A stretch of 64,000 nt of DNA from SGZJ01 sp949372955 (GCA_949372955.1 CASIAX010000004.1:28471-92470); one strand, 5' to 3'; counted from the first letter of the stretch, positions 51,540 to 61,637 are shown. The notes: a model not told the origin generated them from the sequence alone. Translations and numbers: made by a program.

Positions 51540-53474
51540 ATGAGTGAAAAAAAGCAAAGTTATTCAGCTGATAGTATACAGGCTTTAGAAGGAATGGAGC
51601 ACGTTAGAATGCGTCCTTCAATGTATATTGGAGATGTAGGGTCAAGAGGTCTTCATCATTTAGTATATGAGGTTGTAGATAATTCTATTGACGAGGCTCT
51701 TGCCGGTCATTGTAATGAGATTTCAGTTATAATAAACGAGGACAACTCAGTAACTACTATTGATGATGGAAGGGGTATTCCAGTGGATATTCATAAAAAA
51801 GAAGGAGTTTCTGCTTTAGAGGTTGTAATGACTAAGATTGGTGCTGGTGGAAAATTTGATAAGGATTCTTATAAGGTTTCTGGTGGTCTTCACGGAGTTG
51901 GAGTTAGTTGTGTTAATGCACTTTCTGAGAGTCTGAAAGCAACAGTGTACAGAAATGGTAAGGTATACGAGCAAGAATATGAACTAGGGAAATCTTTATC
52001 TCCGGTTAAAGAAGTTGGTACTACTGACAAAAGAGGAACAATGGTAACTTTCAAGCCAGATCCTACTATTTTTATTCACACGCTTGAGTATAGCTATGAT
52101 ATATTAGCTTCAAGATTAAGAGAACTCGCTTACCTTAATAAAGGAATAACAGTTATTCTTATTGATAAAAGACATAAAGATGAAAAAGGAGATTTTGTTA
52201 ACGAGACTTTCCACTCTAAGGAAGGTTTAAAAGAATTTATTAAGTTTTTAGATGGCAATAGAGAACCTTTATTGAAAGATGTAATTTCTTTTGAAGGAGA
52301 GAAAAATGGAGTACCTGTAGAAGTAGCTATGGCGTATAATACTTCGTATTCAGAAAATTTACACTCTTATGTGAATAATATTAATACACATGAAGGTGGA
52401 ACACACTTGTCTGGTTTTAGAAGAGGATTGACCCATACATTGAAAAAATATGCAGATGGTTCAGGAATGTTAGATAAATTAAAATTTGAAATTTCTGGAG
52501 ATGATTTTAGAGAAGGTTTAACAGCTATTATTTCTGTTAAAGTTTCTGAGCCTCAATTTGAAGGGCAAACAAAAACTAAGTTAGGTAACAGGGAGGTTTC
52601 TTCAAGTGTTAGTCAGGCTGTTTCTGAGATGCTAACAGACTATTTAGAGGAACATCCAGATGATGCTAAGATTATAGTACAAAAAGTAATACTTGCAGCA
52701 CAGGCCAGAACAGCAGCACAAAAGGCCCGTGAAATGGTTCAAAGAAAAACAGTCATGAGTCTGGGTGGTTTACCTGGAAAACTGTCTGATTGTTCTGAGC
52801 AAGATCCAGCTAAATGCGAAGTATTTTTAGTAGAGGGAGATTCTGCAGGAGGAACTGCTAAGCAAGGTAGAGATAGAGCATTTCAGGCTATATTACCTTT
52901 AAGAGGTAAGATTCTGAACGTAGAGAAAGCTATGCAGCATAAAGTTTTTGAAAATGAAGAAATAAAAAATATTTTCACCGCTTTAGGAGTTACAATTGGT
53001 ACAGAGGAAGATTCAAAAGCTTTAAACCTTACAAAACTTAGATACCATAAAGTAGTTATAATGTGTGATGCGGATATAGATGGAAGTCATATTGCTACAC
53101 TTATTTTAACTTTCTTTTTCAGGTATATGAAAGAATTAATTGAAGGAGGTCACATATATATTGCTACTCCGCCATTATACTTAGTTAAAAAAGGAGCTAA
53201 AAAAGAATATGCTTGGGATGATGACCAAAGAGATCTAATTATGCAAAAATATGGAGAAGGTGTTAAAATCCAAAGGTATAAAGGACTTGGTGAAATGAAT
53301 GCTTCTCAATTATGGGATACTACCATGAATCCAGAGTTCAGGACTTTAAGAAAAGTAGAAATTGAAAACATGATTGAAGCAGATAGAATTTTCTCAATGC
53401 TAATGGGAGATGAAGTTCCACCAAGAAGAGAATTTATCGAAAAAAATGCGATCTATGCTAATATAGATGCTTAA
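51540..53474 (+). CDS. gyrB: DNA gyrase subunit B
   Basis: A 644-residue GyrB. The GHKL ATPase domain starts at YSADSIQALEGMEHVRMRPSMYIG, with IDDGRGIPVD and GGLHGVGVSCVNALS. The TOPRIM domain has EGDSAGGTAKQGRDR and CDADIDGSHI, and the C-terminal QRYKGLGEMNASQLWDTTMNPE is standard. It works with GyrA to introduce negative supercoils. The 164-base upstream gap holds DnaA-box-like elements. gyrA and dnaA are not in the window. Confidence 0.97.
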   Translation: MSEKKQSYSADSIQALEGMEHVRMRPSMYIGDVGSRGLHHLVYEVVDNSIDEALAGHCNEISVIINEDNSVTTIDDGRGIPVDIHKKEGVSALEVVMTKIGAGGKFDKDSYKVSGGLHGVGVSCVNALSESLKATVYRNGKVYEQEYELGKSLSPVKEVGTTDKRGTMVTFKPDPTIFIHTLEYSYDILASRLRELAYLNKGITVILIDKRHKDEKGDFVNETFHSKEGLKEFIKFLDGNREPLLKDVISFEGEKNGVPVEVAMAYNTSYSENLHSYVNNINTHEGGTHLSGFRRGLTHTLKKYADGSGMLDKLKFEISGDDFREGLTAIISVKVSEPQFEGQTKTKLGNREVSSSVSQAVSEMLTDYLEEHPDDAKIIVQKVILAAQARTAAQKAREMVQRKTVMSLGGLPGKLSDCSEQDPAKCEVFLVEGDSAGGTAKQGRDRAFQAILPLRGKILNVEKAMQHKVFENEEIKNIFTALGVTIGTEEDSKALNLTKLRYHKVVIMCDADIDGSHIATLILTFFFRYMKELIEGGHIYIATPPLYLVKKGAKKEYAWDDDQRDLIMQKYGEGVKIQRYKGLGEMNASQLWDTTMNPEFRTLRKVEIENMIEADRIFSMLMGDEVPPRREFIEKNAIYANIDA

Positions 53475-53492
53475 TAAAAAAATGAAACAAAT

Positions 53493-54419
53493 ATGAAAAT
53501 AACAGTTGTTGGAGCTGGTGCTGTAGGTGCTAGTTGTGCTGAATATATAGCTATAAAAGATTTTGCATCTGAGGTAGTATTATTAGATATTAAGGAAGGT
53601 TTTGCTGAAGGAAAAGCAATGGACTTAATGCAAACTGCATCATTAAATAATTTTGATACTAAAATCACAGGTACAACGAATGACTATAGCAAAACAGCAA
53701 ATAGTTCCATCTGTGTTGTAACTTCTGGAATTCCTAGAAAACCAGGAATGACAAGGGAAGAGTTGATAGGAATAAATGCTGGTATAGTAAAGACAGTTAC
53801 CTCCAATTTAATAGAACATTCTCCAAACACTATCTTAATTATAGTTAGTAACCCAATGGACTCAATGACTTACCTAGTTCATAAAACTACAAGTTTACCT
53901 AAAAATAGAATTATTGGAATGGGTGGAGCTTTAGATTCTGCAAGATTTAAATATAGACTAGCAGAAGCTTTGGATGCACCAATTAGTGATGTTGATGGTA
54001 TGGTTATAGGTGGTCACAGTGACTTAGGTATGGTGCCGTTAACTTCTAATGCTACAAGAAATAGCATTAAAGTTTCTGAATTCCTATCTAGTGAAAGACT
54101 TTCAAAAGTAAAAGAAGATACCAAAGTAGGAGGGGCGACACTAACTAAATTATTAGGTACCTCTGCATGGTATGCTCCAGGAGCTGCTGTAAGTGGTATC
54201 GTACAGGCAATTGCTTGTGATCAAAAGAAAATGTTTCCTTGTTCAGTTTTATTAGAAGGCGAATATGGTCTTAATGACCTCTCAATTGGCGTTCCAGTTA
54301 TACTAGGGAAAAATGGTATTGAAGAAATAGTTAAAATAGAATTAAGCGAAGCGGATATGCAACATTTGCATCAAAGTGCTGAAGGTGTTAAGAAAACAAA
54401 TAGTCTCTTATCATTGTAA
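53493..54419 (+). CDS. mdh: malate dehydrogenase (LDH-like type)
   Basis: A 308-residue NAD-type MDH. It has the Rossmann start ITVVGAGAVGASCAEYIA, VVLLDI carrying the NAD-selective Asp, the substrate-loop arginines in SGIPRKPGMTREEL, SNPMDSMTYL, and the catalytic His in GGHSDLG. It converts malate and oxaloacetate in the TCA cycle, next step to the citrate synthase encoded at 36.9 kb. Separated from secDF by 131 bases with hairpins but no strong T-run. Confidence 0.95.
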   Translation: MKITVVGAGAVGASCAEYIAIKDFASEVVLLDIKEGFAEGKAMDLMQTASLNNFDTKITGTTNDYSKTANSSICVVTSGIPRKPGMTREELIGINAGIVKTVTSNLIEHSPNTILIIVSNPMDSMTYLVHKTTSLPKNRIIGMGGALDSARFKYRLAEALDAPISDVDGMVIGGHSDLGMVPLTSNATRNSIKVSEFLSSERLSKVKEDTKVGGATLTKLLGTSAWYAPGAAVSGIVQAIACDQKKMFPCSVLLEGEYGLNDLSIGVPVILGKNGIEEIVKIELSEADMQHLHQSAEGVKKTNSLLSL

Positions 54420-54488
54420 TTTGCTGGTATAATTCTGGATACAAATTGTTTCCAGTTGGTTGTACAATTTAGAAATGCTTCATTTCTG

Positions 54489-54520
54489 TTGTCAATTTAT
54501 TAGTTAAATCATATATTTGC
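54489..54520 (+). promoter_or_regulatory. Bacteroidota-type promoter of secDF
   Basis: TTG at 54489-54491, a 20-base spacer, then TAtaTTTGC at 54512-54520. Both parts match TTG-N19-21-TAnnTTTGY, and the start of transcription would be near 54526, about 25 bases before the secDF ATG. A small hairpin (AGAAATG / CATTTCT, 54471-54487) sits just upstream. Confidence 0.75.
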
Positions 54521-54550
54521 TCGTTTTTAAATTGAATAAAATACATCACA

Positions 54551-57502
54551 ATGCAGAATAAAGGATTAATAAAATTGTTTGCTTTATTATTTGGTTTGGT
54601 TAGTATATACCAACTATCATTTACATTTAAGGCAAATCAGGTAGAAGATAATGCAGCTCAATATGCAGTTAGTAAAGTTTCTGAATCTCAAATAGATTTT
54701 GACAAACAAAGAAATGTTATTGAAGCTAATTACTTAGATTCATTATCAAATGTTTCAGTTTTTGATATAGGAATTTCTGATTATACCTTCAATGAAGTTA
54801 AAGATAGAGCTATGAATTTAGGTCTGGATTTAAAAGGTGGTATTAATGTAATCCTTCAAATTTCGGTTAAGGATATATTAAAAGGACTATCTAATAATAG
54901 TAGAGATCCAATTTTTAATCAAGCGCTTGTTGATGCTGAAGAAATTCAAAAAAACAGTCAAAACACATATCTGGAAGATTTTTTCGTAGCATTTGATGCG
55001 ATTAAAGGAGATACGAAACTAGCATCTCCAGACATATTTGCTAATAGAACATTAAGTGAAGAGATTACTTTTGACATGTCTGATGAGGATGTGCAGCCAG
55101 TAATTAAAGAAAAAATTGATGAATCTATCGTTTCTGCATTCGAAGTTTTAAGAAAAAGAATTGATAAGTTTGGGGTAACTCAGCCTAACATTCAAAGACT
55201 TGGTAATTCAGGTAGAATATTAGTAGAGCTTCCTGGAGCTAAAGATATTGAAAGAGTTAAGAACTTACTTCAAAGTACGGCTCAGTTAGAGTTTTGGGAT
55301 GCTTTTAGAGGACAAGATTTCTTGAACTTTATCGTACAGGCTAATGGGGTAGTTAAATCTATGGTAGATGCTGAAGAGATTTCTGCAAGTTCTGAAAATA
55401 CGAATAGTGAAATTGATGATTTATTAGGAACTGATTCGGATTCAACTTTTGTTGATGTAAATCCAATACTTGATGCTATTAAAGGTCAAGGGTATGCTGG
55501 AGGTCCAATTGTTGCAACTTTCGATGCTAAAGAAAAACAAAATATAACTGACTATCTTAAAATGCCTGAAGTTAAATCTTTACTCTCAGCAGAGCAAAGG
55601 GAAGTTAAATTTGTATGGGGTATTCCTCAATTAGATTTAGAAGGTAATGAGTTATTAGACTTGTACGCTCTACAAGGAAATAGAGATAATAAACCAGAGT
55701 TAAGTGGTTCTGTAATAACAGACGCTAGACAAGCATATTCACCATCTGGTCAACCTACCGTTAGTATGCAGATGAATGGAAAAGGAGCTAAGATTTGGGA
55801 GAAAATGACAGGTAATGCTTTCACTAAAGGAAGCCAGATTGCAATTGTTTTAGATGAAACAGTTTACTCTGCACCCGGAGTAACAACAGGACCTATTTCT
55901 GGAGGTAACTCTGAAATATCAGGTTCATTTACATTGGAAGAAGCGATAGATTTAGCGAATGTTTTAAGAGCTGGTAAACTTCCTGCTTCTGCAGATATTG
56001 TTCAAGCAGATGAAGTTGGTCCTTCTCTTGGTAAAGAAGCAATTGATACAGGTTCAAGATCTTTTGTAATTGCTCTTTTATTAGTTCTTGCATGGATGAT
56101 ATTTTATTATGGTAAAGCAGGTATATTTTCTAATATAGCTCTTGTGCTAAATATAATTTTAATTTTTGGAGTTCTTGCCGGTCTAGGCGCTGTATTGACT
56201 TTACCTGGAATAGCAGGTATTGTATTAACGATAGGAATTGCGGTTGATGCAAATGTTCTTATATACGAAAGAATTAGAGAAGAGATACTTAAAGGGAAAA
56301 AGCAAGTTAATGCCATTCAAGATGGTTTTGCAAATGCTTTATCTTCAATATTGGATGCGAATATAACTACAGGGTTAACTGCATTAATATTATTTTCACT
56401 TGGAACTGGTCCTATAAAAGGATTTGCTACTACTTTATTAATAGGTATTTTAACCTCTTTATTCACTGCTATATTTATTACAAGAATACTTATAGAATGG
56501 AATATGAATAAAGGTAGAAGTTTAGACTTTTCAACCCGTTTAACAAAAGGGTTATTTAGAAATATATCTATTGAATTTCTTAAGAAAACAAAAATCACTT
56601 ACGTAATCTCAGGATTCTTTATTATTGCTGGATTAGCTTCGTTATTTACAACTGGTCTGGATCAAGGTATTGATTTTGTTGGAGGTAGAACTTACACTGT
56701 AAGATTTGCACAGGATGTAAGTACTGAAGAAGTTAAGCTTGAAACTAATGCAGCATTTGGTAGTTCTGAAGTTAAAACTATAGGTTCTGCTAATCAGCTT
56801 AAAATATCCACTAAATATAAAGTAGATGAAAATTCTGCAGAGGTTGATGAAGAAGTTCAGAATAAACTTTTCACATCACTTAAAAACTTTTTACCAGATG
56901 GTTATACATACTCTCAGTTTTTAAATGCTGAAAATAATGTTGGAAAAATGCTTTCTGGGAAAGTTAGTCCAACCATTGCTGATGATATAAAACAATCTTC
57001 ATTATGGGCTGTGTTAGCTTCACTAATAGTTGTATTTCTATATATATTACTACGATTTAAAAAGTGGCAATTCTCCCTTGGAGCAGTTGCAGCTGTTTTT
57101 CATGATGTATTAATAGTTCTTGGGATATTCTCTTTAACTTATAAATACATGCCATTTAACATGGAAATAGATCAAGCATTTATTGCTGCTATTCTTACGG
57201 TAATTGGTTACTCTTTAAATGATACCGTTGTAGTTTTTGATAGAATTAGAGAATTCATTGAAGAGCACTCAACTTGGGAATTTGATAAAATTGTAAATAC
57301 TGCTTTAAATAGTACCTTAAGTAGAACTTTAAATACTTCATTCACGACATTGGTTGTATTGATGTCTATGTTCTTACTTGGTGCTGACTCACTTAGAGGT
57401 TTATTATTTGCTCTTATTATTGGAGTTTTAGTTGGAACGTATTCTTCTGTGTTTATTGCTACTCCAATTATGAGAGATACAATAGGTAAATCAGAAAAAT
57501 AA
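54551..57502 (+). CDS. secDF: fused protein translocase subunit SecDF
   Basis: A 983-residue fusion, usual for Bacteroidota. The SecD half has the first helix, GLDLKGGINVILQI, the large periplasmic P1 region, and IVLTIGIAVDANVLIYERIREE in its helix bundle. The SecF half starts about residue 670, with GLDQGIDFVGGRTYTVRF and YSLNDTVVVFDRIRE. It uses the proton gradient to help Sec export. A light-driven pump in the same locus could feed that gradient, although this link is inference. It ends 7 bases from the convergent DUF3817 gene. Confidence 0.96.
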   Translation: MQNKGLIKLFALLFGLVSIYQLSFTFKANQVEDNAAQYAVSKVSESQIDFDKQRNVIEANYLDSLSNVSVFDIGISDYTFNEVKDRAMNLGLDLKGGINVILQISVKDILKGLSNNSRDPIFNQALVDAEEIQKNSQNTYLEDFFVAFDAIKGDTKLASPDIFANRTLSEEITFDMSDEDVQPVIKEKIDESIVSAFEVLRKRIDKFGVTQPNIQRLGNSGRILVELPGAKDIERVKNLLQSTAQLEFWDAFRGQDFLNFIVQANGVVKSMVDAEEISASSENTNSEIDDLLGTDSDSTFVDVNPILDAIKGQGYAGGPIVATFDAKEKQNITDYLKMPEVKSLLSAEQREVKFVWGIPQLDLEGNELLDLYALQGNRDNKPELSGSVITDARQAYSPSGQPTVSMQMNGKGAKIWEKMTGNAFTKGSQIAIVLDETVYSAPGVTTGPISGGNSEISGSFTLEEAIDLANVLRAGKLPASADIVQADEVGPSLGKEAIDTGSRSFVIALLLVLAWMIFYYGKAGIFSNIALVLNIILIFGVLAGLGAVLTLPGIAGIVLTIGIAVDANVLIYERIREEILKGKKQVNAIQDGFANALSSILDANITTGLTALILFSLGTGPIKGFATTLLIGILTSLFTAIFITRILIEWNMNKGRSLDFSTRLTKGLFRNISIEFLKKTKITYVISGFFIIAGLASLFTTGLDQGIDFVGGRTYTVRFAQDVSTEEVKLETNAAFGSSEVKTIGSANQLKISTKYKVDENSAEVDEEVQNKLFTSLKNFLPDGYTYSQFLNAENNVGKMLSGKVSPTIADDIKQSSLWAVLASLIVVFLYILLRFKKWQFSLGAVAAVFHDVLIVLGIFSLTYKYMPFNMEIDQAFIAAILTVIGYSLNDTVVVFDRIREFIEEHSTWEFDKIVNTALNSTLSRTLNTSFTTLVVLMSMFLLGADSLRGLLFALIIGVLVGTYSSVFIATPIMRDTIGKSEK

Positions 57503-57509
57503 AACAGCT

Positions 57510-57785
57510 TTAATTTCTAAAATATTTTCTATCAATATAGTATGTCCCAAATGGGAGTATAGAAGATATCAATATTTGAAAAGTTTTACTAGCGCTCCAT
57601 TTGAATAGTCTACTATTTATAATTGACAAAACTACATAGGTAACAAACAATAGCCCATGAGGCATCCCTAGAAGTTTAACTAACTGGGGGTTATCTGCAT
57701 AATATTTTAGAGGGACTGCTACAAATAACAATAGTATATATGAAGTACCTTCTAGAAAACTAATTACTCTGAATATTTTTATCAT
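57510..57785 (-). CDS. DUF3817 family small membrane protein
   Basis: A 91-residue, three-helix membrane protein. FRVISFLEGTSYILLLFVAVPLKY, then LLGMPHGLLFVTYVVL, and a last segment FQILISSILPFGTYYIDRKYF match the DUF3817 pattern (integral membrane protein of unknown function). The start overlaps the lgt stop by 4 bases (ATGA), so it is probably translated with lgt. No function is known. Confidence 0.85.
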   Translation of the reverse strand: MIKIFRVISFLEGTSYILLLFVAVPLKYYADNPQLVKLLGMPHGLLFVTYVVLSIINSRLFKWSASKTFQILISSILPFGTYYIDRKYFRN

Positions 57786-58597
57786 TTTCTAAACATATAA
57801 TATAACCCTAGTAGTATAAAAGGAATACTTAGTGTCTGTCCTGTATTCATTCCTAGTATCCAATCTTCTCTTCCAGTTACCTGAGCTTCTTTGAAAAACT
57901 CTACAATAAACCTTGTACTCCAAAGAAGGATTAAAAATAGTCCAAACATGTATCCTGTCTTTGCCACTTTTGAAGTTTTCCAATAGGTTAAATACACTAT
58001 AACAAAAACAATCAAATAACCAAAAGCTTCATACAGTTGTCCTGGGTGTCTAGGCTCTGTTTCTCCTATAGCTTTGAAAACTACACCAAACATACTATCG
58101 GTTTTATGACCTATTATTTCTGAATTAAAAAAGTTACCTATTCTAATAAATACAGCTCCAATAGAAACAGGAACTACCAGTCTATCTAGAATCCATAAGA
58201 TATTTTTCTTTAAAACTTTTTTATTATATAAGTACATTGAAAAAATCATACCAATGGCAGCACCATGGCTTGCTAATCCTCTAAAACCAGTAAATTCAAA
58301 AGTTGGATTAAACCTAAATGGGAGAAAGACACTAAAGAAATCTTGTTGAAAAAGTTCCGCTTGGTAAAAAACAACATGACCTAGTCTCGCACCAATAATT
58401 GTTCCTAGTATTGTATACATAAATAAAGAATCTAAACTTTCTTCTGACAAAGATTCTTTTTGGTATATTTTTTTCATTACGTAATGCCCTATAGTAAATG
58501 CAGCAATCCACATCAAACTATAATAATGAATTGTAAATTTTCCAAATATGTTTATTCCCTCAGAGGATGGATCCCATACTATATCTAATGCGTACAT
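57782..58597 (-). CDS. lgt: phosphatidylglycerol-prolipoprotein diacylglyceryl transferase
   Basis: A 271-residue, seven-helix inner-membrane enzyme that adds diacylglycerol to lipobox cysteines, as needed by the lipoproteins encoded in this window (for example at 4.9, 8.3, 9.2 and 48.2 kb). Signatures are GARLGHVVFYQ, FRGLASHGAAIGMIF and VFIRIGNFFNSEIIGH. It is 3 bases downstream of yidD. Confidence 0.95.
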   Translation of the reverse strand: MYALDIVWDPSSEGINIFGKFTIHYYSLMWIAAFTIGHYVMKKIYQKESLSEESLDSLFMYTILGTIIGARLGHVVFYQAELFQQDFFSVFLPFRFNPTFEFTGFRGLASHGAAIGMIFSMYLYNKKVLKKNILWILDRLVVPVSIGAVFIRIGNFFNSEIIGHKTDSMFGVVFKAIGETEPRHPGQLYEAFGYLIVFVIVYLTYWKTSKVAKTGYMFGLFLILLWSTRFIVEFFKEAQVTGREDWILGMNTGQTLSIPFILLGLYYMFRK

Positions 58598-58600
58598 ACT

Positions 58601-58852
58601 TTATATATTTTTATTTTTAATATTTTTTTTAGGAACAGGATCATAGCCTGATCCACCCCACGGGTGACAACTAAATATTCTTATTACCATTAATTTTGTT
58701 CCCTTAAATACTCCATGTTCTTTTAATGCTTCAATCGAATAGTGAGAACAAGTAGGTTCAAATCTACATGTTGCTGGAGTAAGAGGAGAAATTAAATTTT
58801 GATAGATTTTAATTAAAATAATGAAAGGTAGTATTAGAATTTTCATTTTCAA
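58601..58852 (-). CDS. yidD: membrane protein insertion efficiency factor YidD
   Basis: An 83-residue YidD with the Cys-rich core: LISPLTPATCRFEPTCSHYSIEALKEHG and IRIFSCHPWGGSGYDPVP. It is linked by family to YidC-dependent membrane insertion. The start overlaps the cysS stop by 4 bases. Confidence 0.93.
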   Translation of the reverse strand: MKMKILILPFIILIKIYQNLISPLTPATCRFEPTCSHYSIEALKEHGVFKGTKLMVIRIFSCHPWGGSGYDPVPKKNIKNKNI

Positions 58853-60330
58853 TTAATTGAATACGTAGTTTCATTATTACTATCATTTAAAGTAATACCA
58901 TTTTTACTCAGGTCATCTCTAATCTTATCACTTAAAGCATAGTTTTTATTTAATCTAGCGTCTTCTCTGAGTTCAATAAGTAAGTTTACTGCAGAATCTA
59001 ATTTATCATTACTAGAATTAGAAGTGTTTTTATTTTCTAGTCCAAGAATATCAAAAATAAATTCATTGAATTTTTTCTGCAATGTATTTAAATCTTCATT
59101 AGATATTGTGGCTTTATCTGATTTAACTTGATTTATAAACTTAACTGCATTGAATAATTCAGCAATTAGTATAGGGGTATTGAAGTCATCATTTAGCGCT
59201 TCATAGCATTTCTCTAACCATTTACTAATATTAAAATCAGAAGTGGAAGAGCTCTTTAAATTGCTCAAACTTTTCTGTGCTTCCATTAGTTTATTAAAAC
59301 CTTTTTCAGAGGCCTCTATTGCTTCGCTACTAAAATCCAATACGCTTCTGTAGTGTGCTTGTAATATAAAAAAACGAACAACGCTAGCAGAGAATGGTTT
59401 TTTTAATATTTTGTTATTTCCTGATAATATATCTCCAGGTAAAATATTGTTTCCAGTAGATTTAGCCATCTTACTACCATTAAGGGTAAGCATATTGGCA
59501 TGCATCCAAACATTTGCAGGGGTCGTTTTGTTAAAAGCTATGGATTGTGCAATTTCACATTCGTGATGAGGAAACTTTAAGTCCATACCACCTCCGTGAA
59601 TATCAAAATTATTACCTAAATATTTAGTACTCATTGCAGTACACTCAAGGTGCCATCCAGGAAAACCATAGCCCCAAGGAGAATTCCATTTCATTATATG
59701 ACTTTCCTCTGCTTTTTTCCAAAGAGCAAAATCTTGTGGATTTTTTTTATCACTTTGTCCATCTAGTTTTCTTGTATTATGAACTAAATCTTCAATTTTT
59801 CGTTTGCTTAATATTCCATAATTATTAGAATCATTGTATTTTAAAACATCAAAATAAATAGACCCATTTACCTCATAGGCAAGTTTATTATCAAGTATAG
59901 TTTTAATGATTTCTATCTGTTCTATTATATGACCAGTAGCAGTAGGTTCTATGCTTGGGGGGAGTAAATTAAACTCATTTAGCGTATTATGAAAGTCAAC
60001 TGTGTACCTTTGGACAACTTCCATCGGTTCTATTTCCTCAATTCTAGCTTTTTTACTTATTCTATCTTCTCCGTTATCACTGTCATTTTCAAGATGTCCT
60101 GCATCAGTAATATTTCTAACATAGCGTACTTTAAAACCAAGGTGAAGTAAATAGCGATAAATAATATCAAAGGATATAAATGTTCTAACATTACCAAGAT
60201 GAACATTACTATAAACTGTAGGTCCACATACGTACATGCCTACACTTTCTTTATTAATTGGTTGTAGTAATTCTTTCTTACCAGTTAATGAGTTGTATAT
60301 CTTAAGATTATTTTCTTTATACGTAGACAT
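58849..60330 (-). CDS. cysS: cysteinyl-tRNA synthetase
   Basis: A 493-residue class I synthetase. The zinc ligand Cys35 is in YVCGPTVYSNVHLGNVRTF, which also contains the HIGH-equivalent HLGN. GWHLECTAMS and GGGMDLKFPHHECEIAQ carry the other zinc-site residues. The KMSKS loop is KMAKSTGN. The C-terminus is shorter and more polar, rich in Asn and Ser, than the core. It lies between folE and yidD in a tight minus-strand run. Confidence 0.96.
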   Translation of the reverse strand: MSTYKENNLKIYNSLTGKKELLQPINKESVGMYVCGPTVYSNVHLGNVRTFISFDIIYRYLLHLGFKVRYVRNITDAGHLENDSDNGEDRISKKARIEEIEPMEVVQRYTVDFHNTLNEFNLLPPSIEPTATGHIIEQIEIIKTILDNKLAYEVNGSIYFDVLKYNDSNNYGILSKRKIEDLVHNTRKLDGQSDKKNPQDFALWKKAEESHIMKWNSPWGYGFPGWHLECTAMSTKYLGNNFDIHGGGMDLKFPHHECEIAQSIAFNKTTPANVWMHANMLTLNGSKMAKSTGNNILPGDILSGNNKILKKPFSASVVRFFILQAHYRSVLDFSSEAIEASEKGFNKLMEAQKSLSNLKSSSTSDFNISKWLEKCYEALNDDFNTPILIAELFNAVKFINQVKSDKATISNEDLNTLQKKFNEFIFDILGLENKNTSNSSNDKLDSAVNLLIELREDARLNKNYALSDKIRDDLSKNGITLNDSNNETTYSIN

Positions 60331-60346
60331 TAAATAAAGTTAGTAA

Positions 60347-61033
60347 TTATAAATCTTCAAATGAAGTATCTAACTGAATATATTTCAAAAACTCTTCTCT
60401 TGTTTCGGCTTTTTTGAATGCTCCACCAAATTCACTTGTTACCGTGCTGCATTCTGTATCTCTGATTCCTCTTGAGTTAACACATAAATGTTTAGCATCA
60501 ATTACGCATGCCACATCTTCTGTATCTAATACTATTTGCAACTCTCTTACAACTTGTATAGTTAGCCTTTCTTGTACTTGTGGTCTTTTTGCGAAATAAT
60601 CTACGATTCTATTCATCTTGGATAGACCAACAACAGTACCATTAGAAATATACGCTATGTGAGCTTTTCCAACAATTGGTAGTAGGTGATGTTCGCAAGT
60701 AGAATATACGGATATGTTTTTTTCTACTAACATCTCCTTATACTTATACTTGTTATCAAAAGTTGAAGCAACTGGTTTTTTTAAAGGATTTAAACCTCCA
60801 AATATTTCATTAACAAACGCCTTGGCAACTCTTTTGGGAGTTCCTTTTAAACTATCGTCTGTTAAGTCAAGTCCAAGAGTATGAAGAATGCTCTTCATGT
60901 CTTTTTCAATGATTGCAATTTTCTCTTCATCAGAGATTTCAAAAGCATCAATTCTCAATGGTGTATTTGTTGAAGAACCTATATGGTCTTCTCCAAATGT
61001 ATCAATTTGTTTTGCTAAGTTATTGTCTTTCAT
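60347..61033 (-). CDS. folE: GTP cyclohydrolase I
   Basis: A 228-residue GTP cyclohydrolase I (type IA), first step of tetrahydrofolate (or related pterin) synthesis. The zinc ligands are Cys113 and His116 in STCEHHLLPIVGKAHIAYI and Cys184 in HLCVNSRGIRD, with KMNRIVDYFAKRPQVQERLT between. It is first of the folE-cysS-yidD-lgt run. A loose -7 box (TAtcTTTG, reverse strand, near 61074-61067) lies about 34 bases before it. The folate theme echoes folD. Confidence 0.96.
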   Translation of the reverse strand: MKDNNLAKQIDTFGEDHIGSSTNTPLRIDAFEISDEEKIAIIEKDMKSILHTLGLDLTDDSLKGTPKRVAKAFVNEIFGGLNPLKKPVASTFDNKYKYKEMLVEKNISVYSTCEHHLLPIVGKAHIAYISNGTVVGLSKMNRIVDYFAKRPQVQERLTIQVVRELQIVLDTEDVACVIDAKHLCVNSRGIRDTECSTVTSEFGGAFKKAETREEFLKYIQLDTSFEDL

Positions 61034-61172
61034 TTTAAGCTTTAAGATTCAAAATTAAATTAATTTCAAAGATAGTATTATAAAAAGTTTTTTTTATTAA
61101 ATAATTCTAAAATAATCTAATTATATTTATGCGATTAGAGCAGATATTTTCATTTAATCACAAGCTTAATTT

Positions 61173-61637
61173 ATGAATATCAATAAACTGTTTATTGTGC
61201 TTTTATTTACCTGTGTATTGACATCAGTCTATTCACAAAATAAACCTAAACTTAAGTATCCGAATTTACATAATACGAATTGGATAATTGATTATCCTGA
61301 AAATATAAATGATCCGATTAATACTAATGAAAAAAAACTGCTAATTGAAGCTTTCGGTGAGGATTATAAATTCAAGAAACAACAGTTAGTATCTATAAAG
61401 CATTTTATAAGAAATAGAGTTTCTATAGTTGAATATAATTTAAAAGACTTGGAGATGATACCTCTTTTATCTAGCGTTCAGTTAATTAACGACACATTAA
61501 GTAGACCTATTTTTAACAAAAACAGTTTTAACCCACTTATTTACCTCTTTAATAATGTAGAAGATAAAAAGATATATAGGTATAGAGTTGATAATTCAAA
61601 TTATGTGATTTACATTAAAAATAGATTTAACAGATGA
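61173..61637 (+). CDS. small secreted protein coupled to a giant surface protein
   Basis: A 154-residue protein with a signal peptide (INKLFIVLLFTCVLTSVYSQ). The mature part is Asn- and Lys-rich, with LKYPNLHNTNWIIDYPEN and a late IYRYRVDNSNYVIYIKN. I do not recognise a family. Its stop overlaps the next gene's start by 4 bases (ATGA), so the two are almost certainly expressed together, and a partner role for the surface protein is inferred. Confidence 0.75.
   Translation: MNINKLFIVLLFTCVLTSVYSQNKPKLKYPNLHNTNWIIDYPENINDPINTNEKKLLIEAFGEDYKFKKQQLVSIKHFIRNRVSIVEYNLKDLEMIPLLSSVQLINDTLSRPIFNKNSFNPLIYLFNNVEDKKIYRYRVDNSNYVIYIKNRFNR

Noticed and set aside
54435..54487. Two hairpins after mdh considered as a terminator
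   Set aside because: CTGGA/TCCAG and AGAAATG/CATTTCT are real inverted repeats, but neither is followed by a T-run, so termination is not supported.
58741..58765. GTTCAAATC-like tRNA T-arm pattern
   Set aside because: It lies inside yidD coding sequence (CRFEPTC region) and no cloverleaf can be built around it. No tRNA genes were found in the window.
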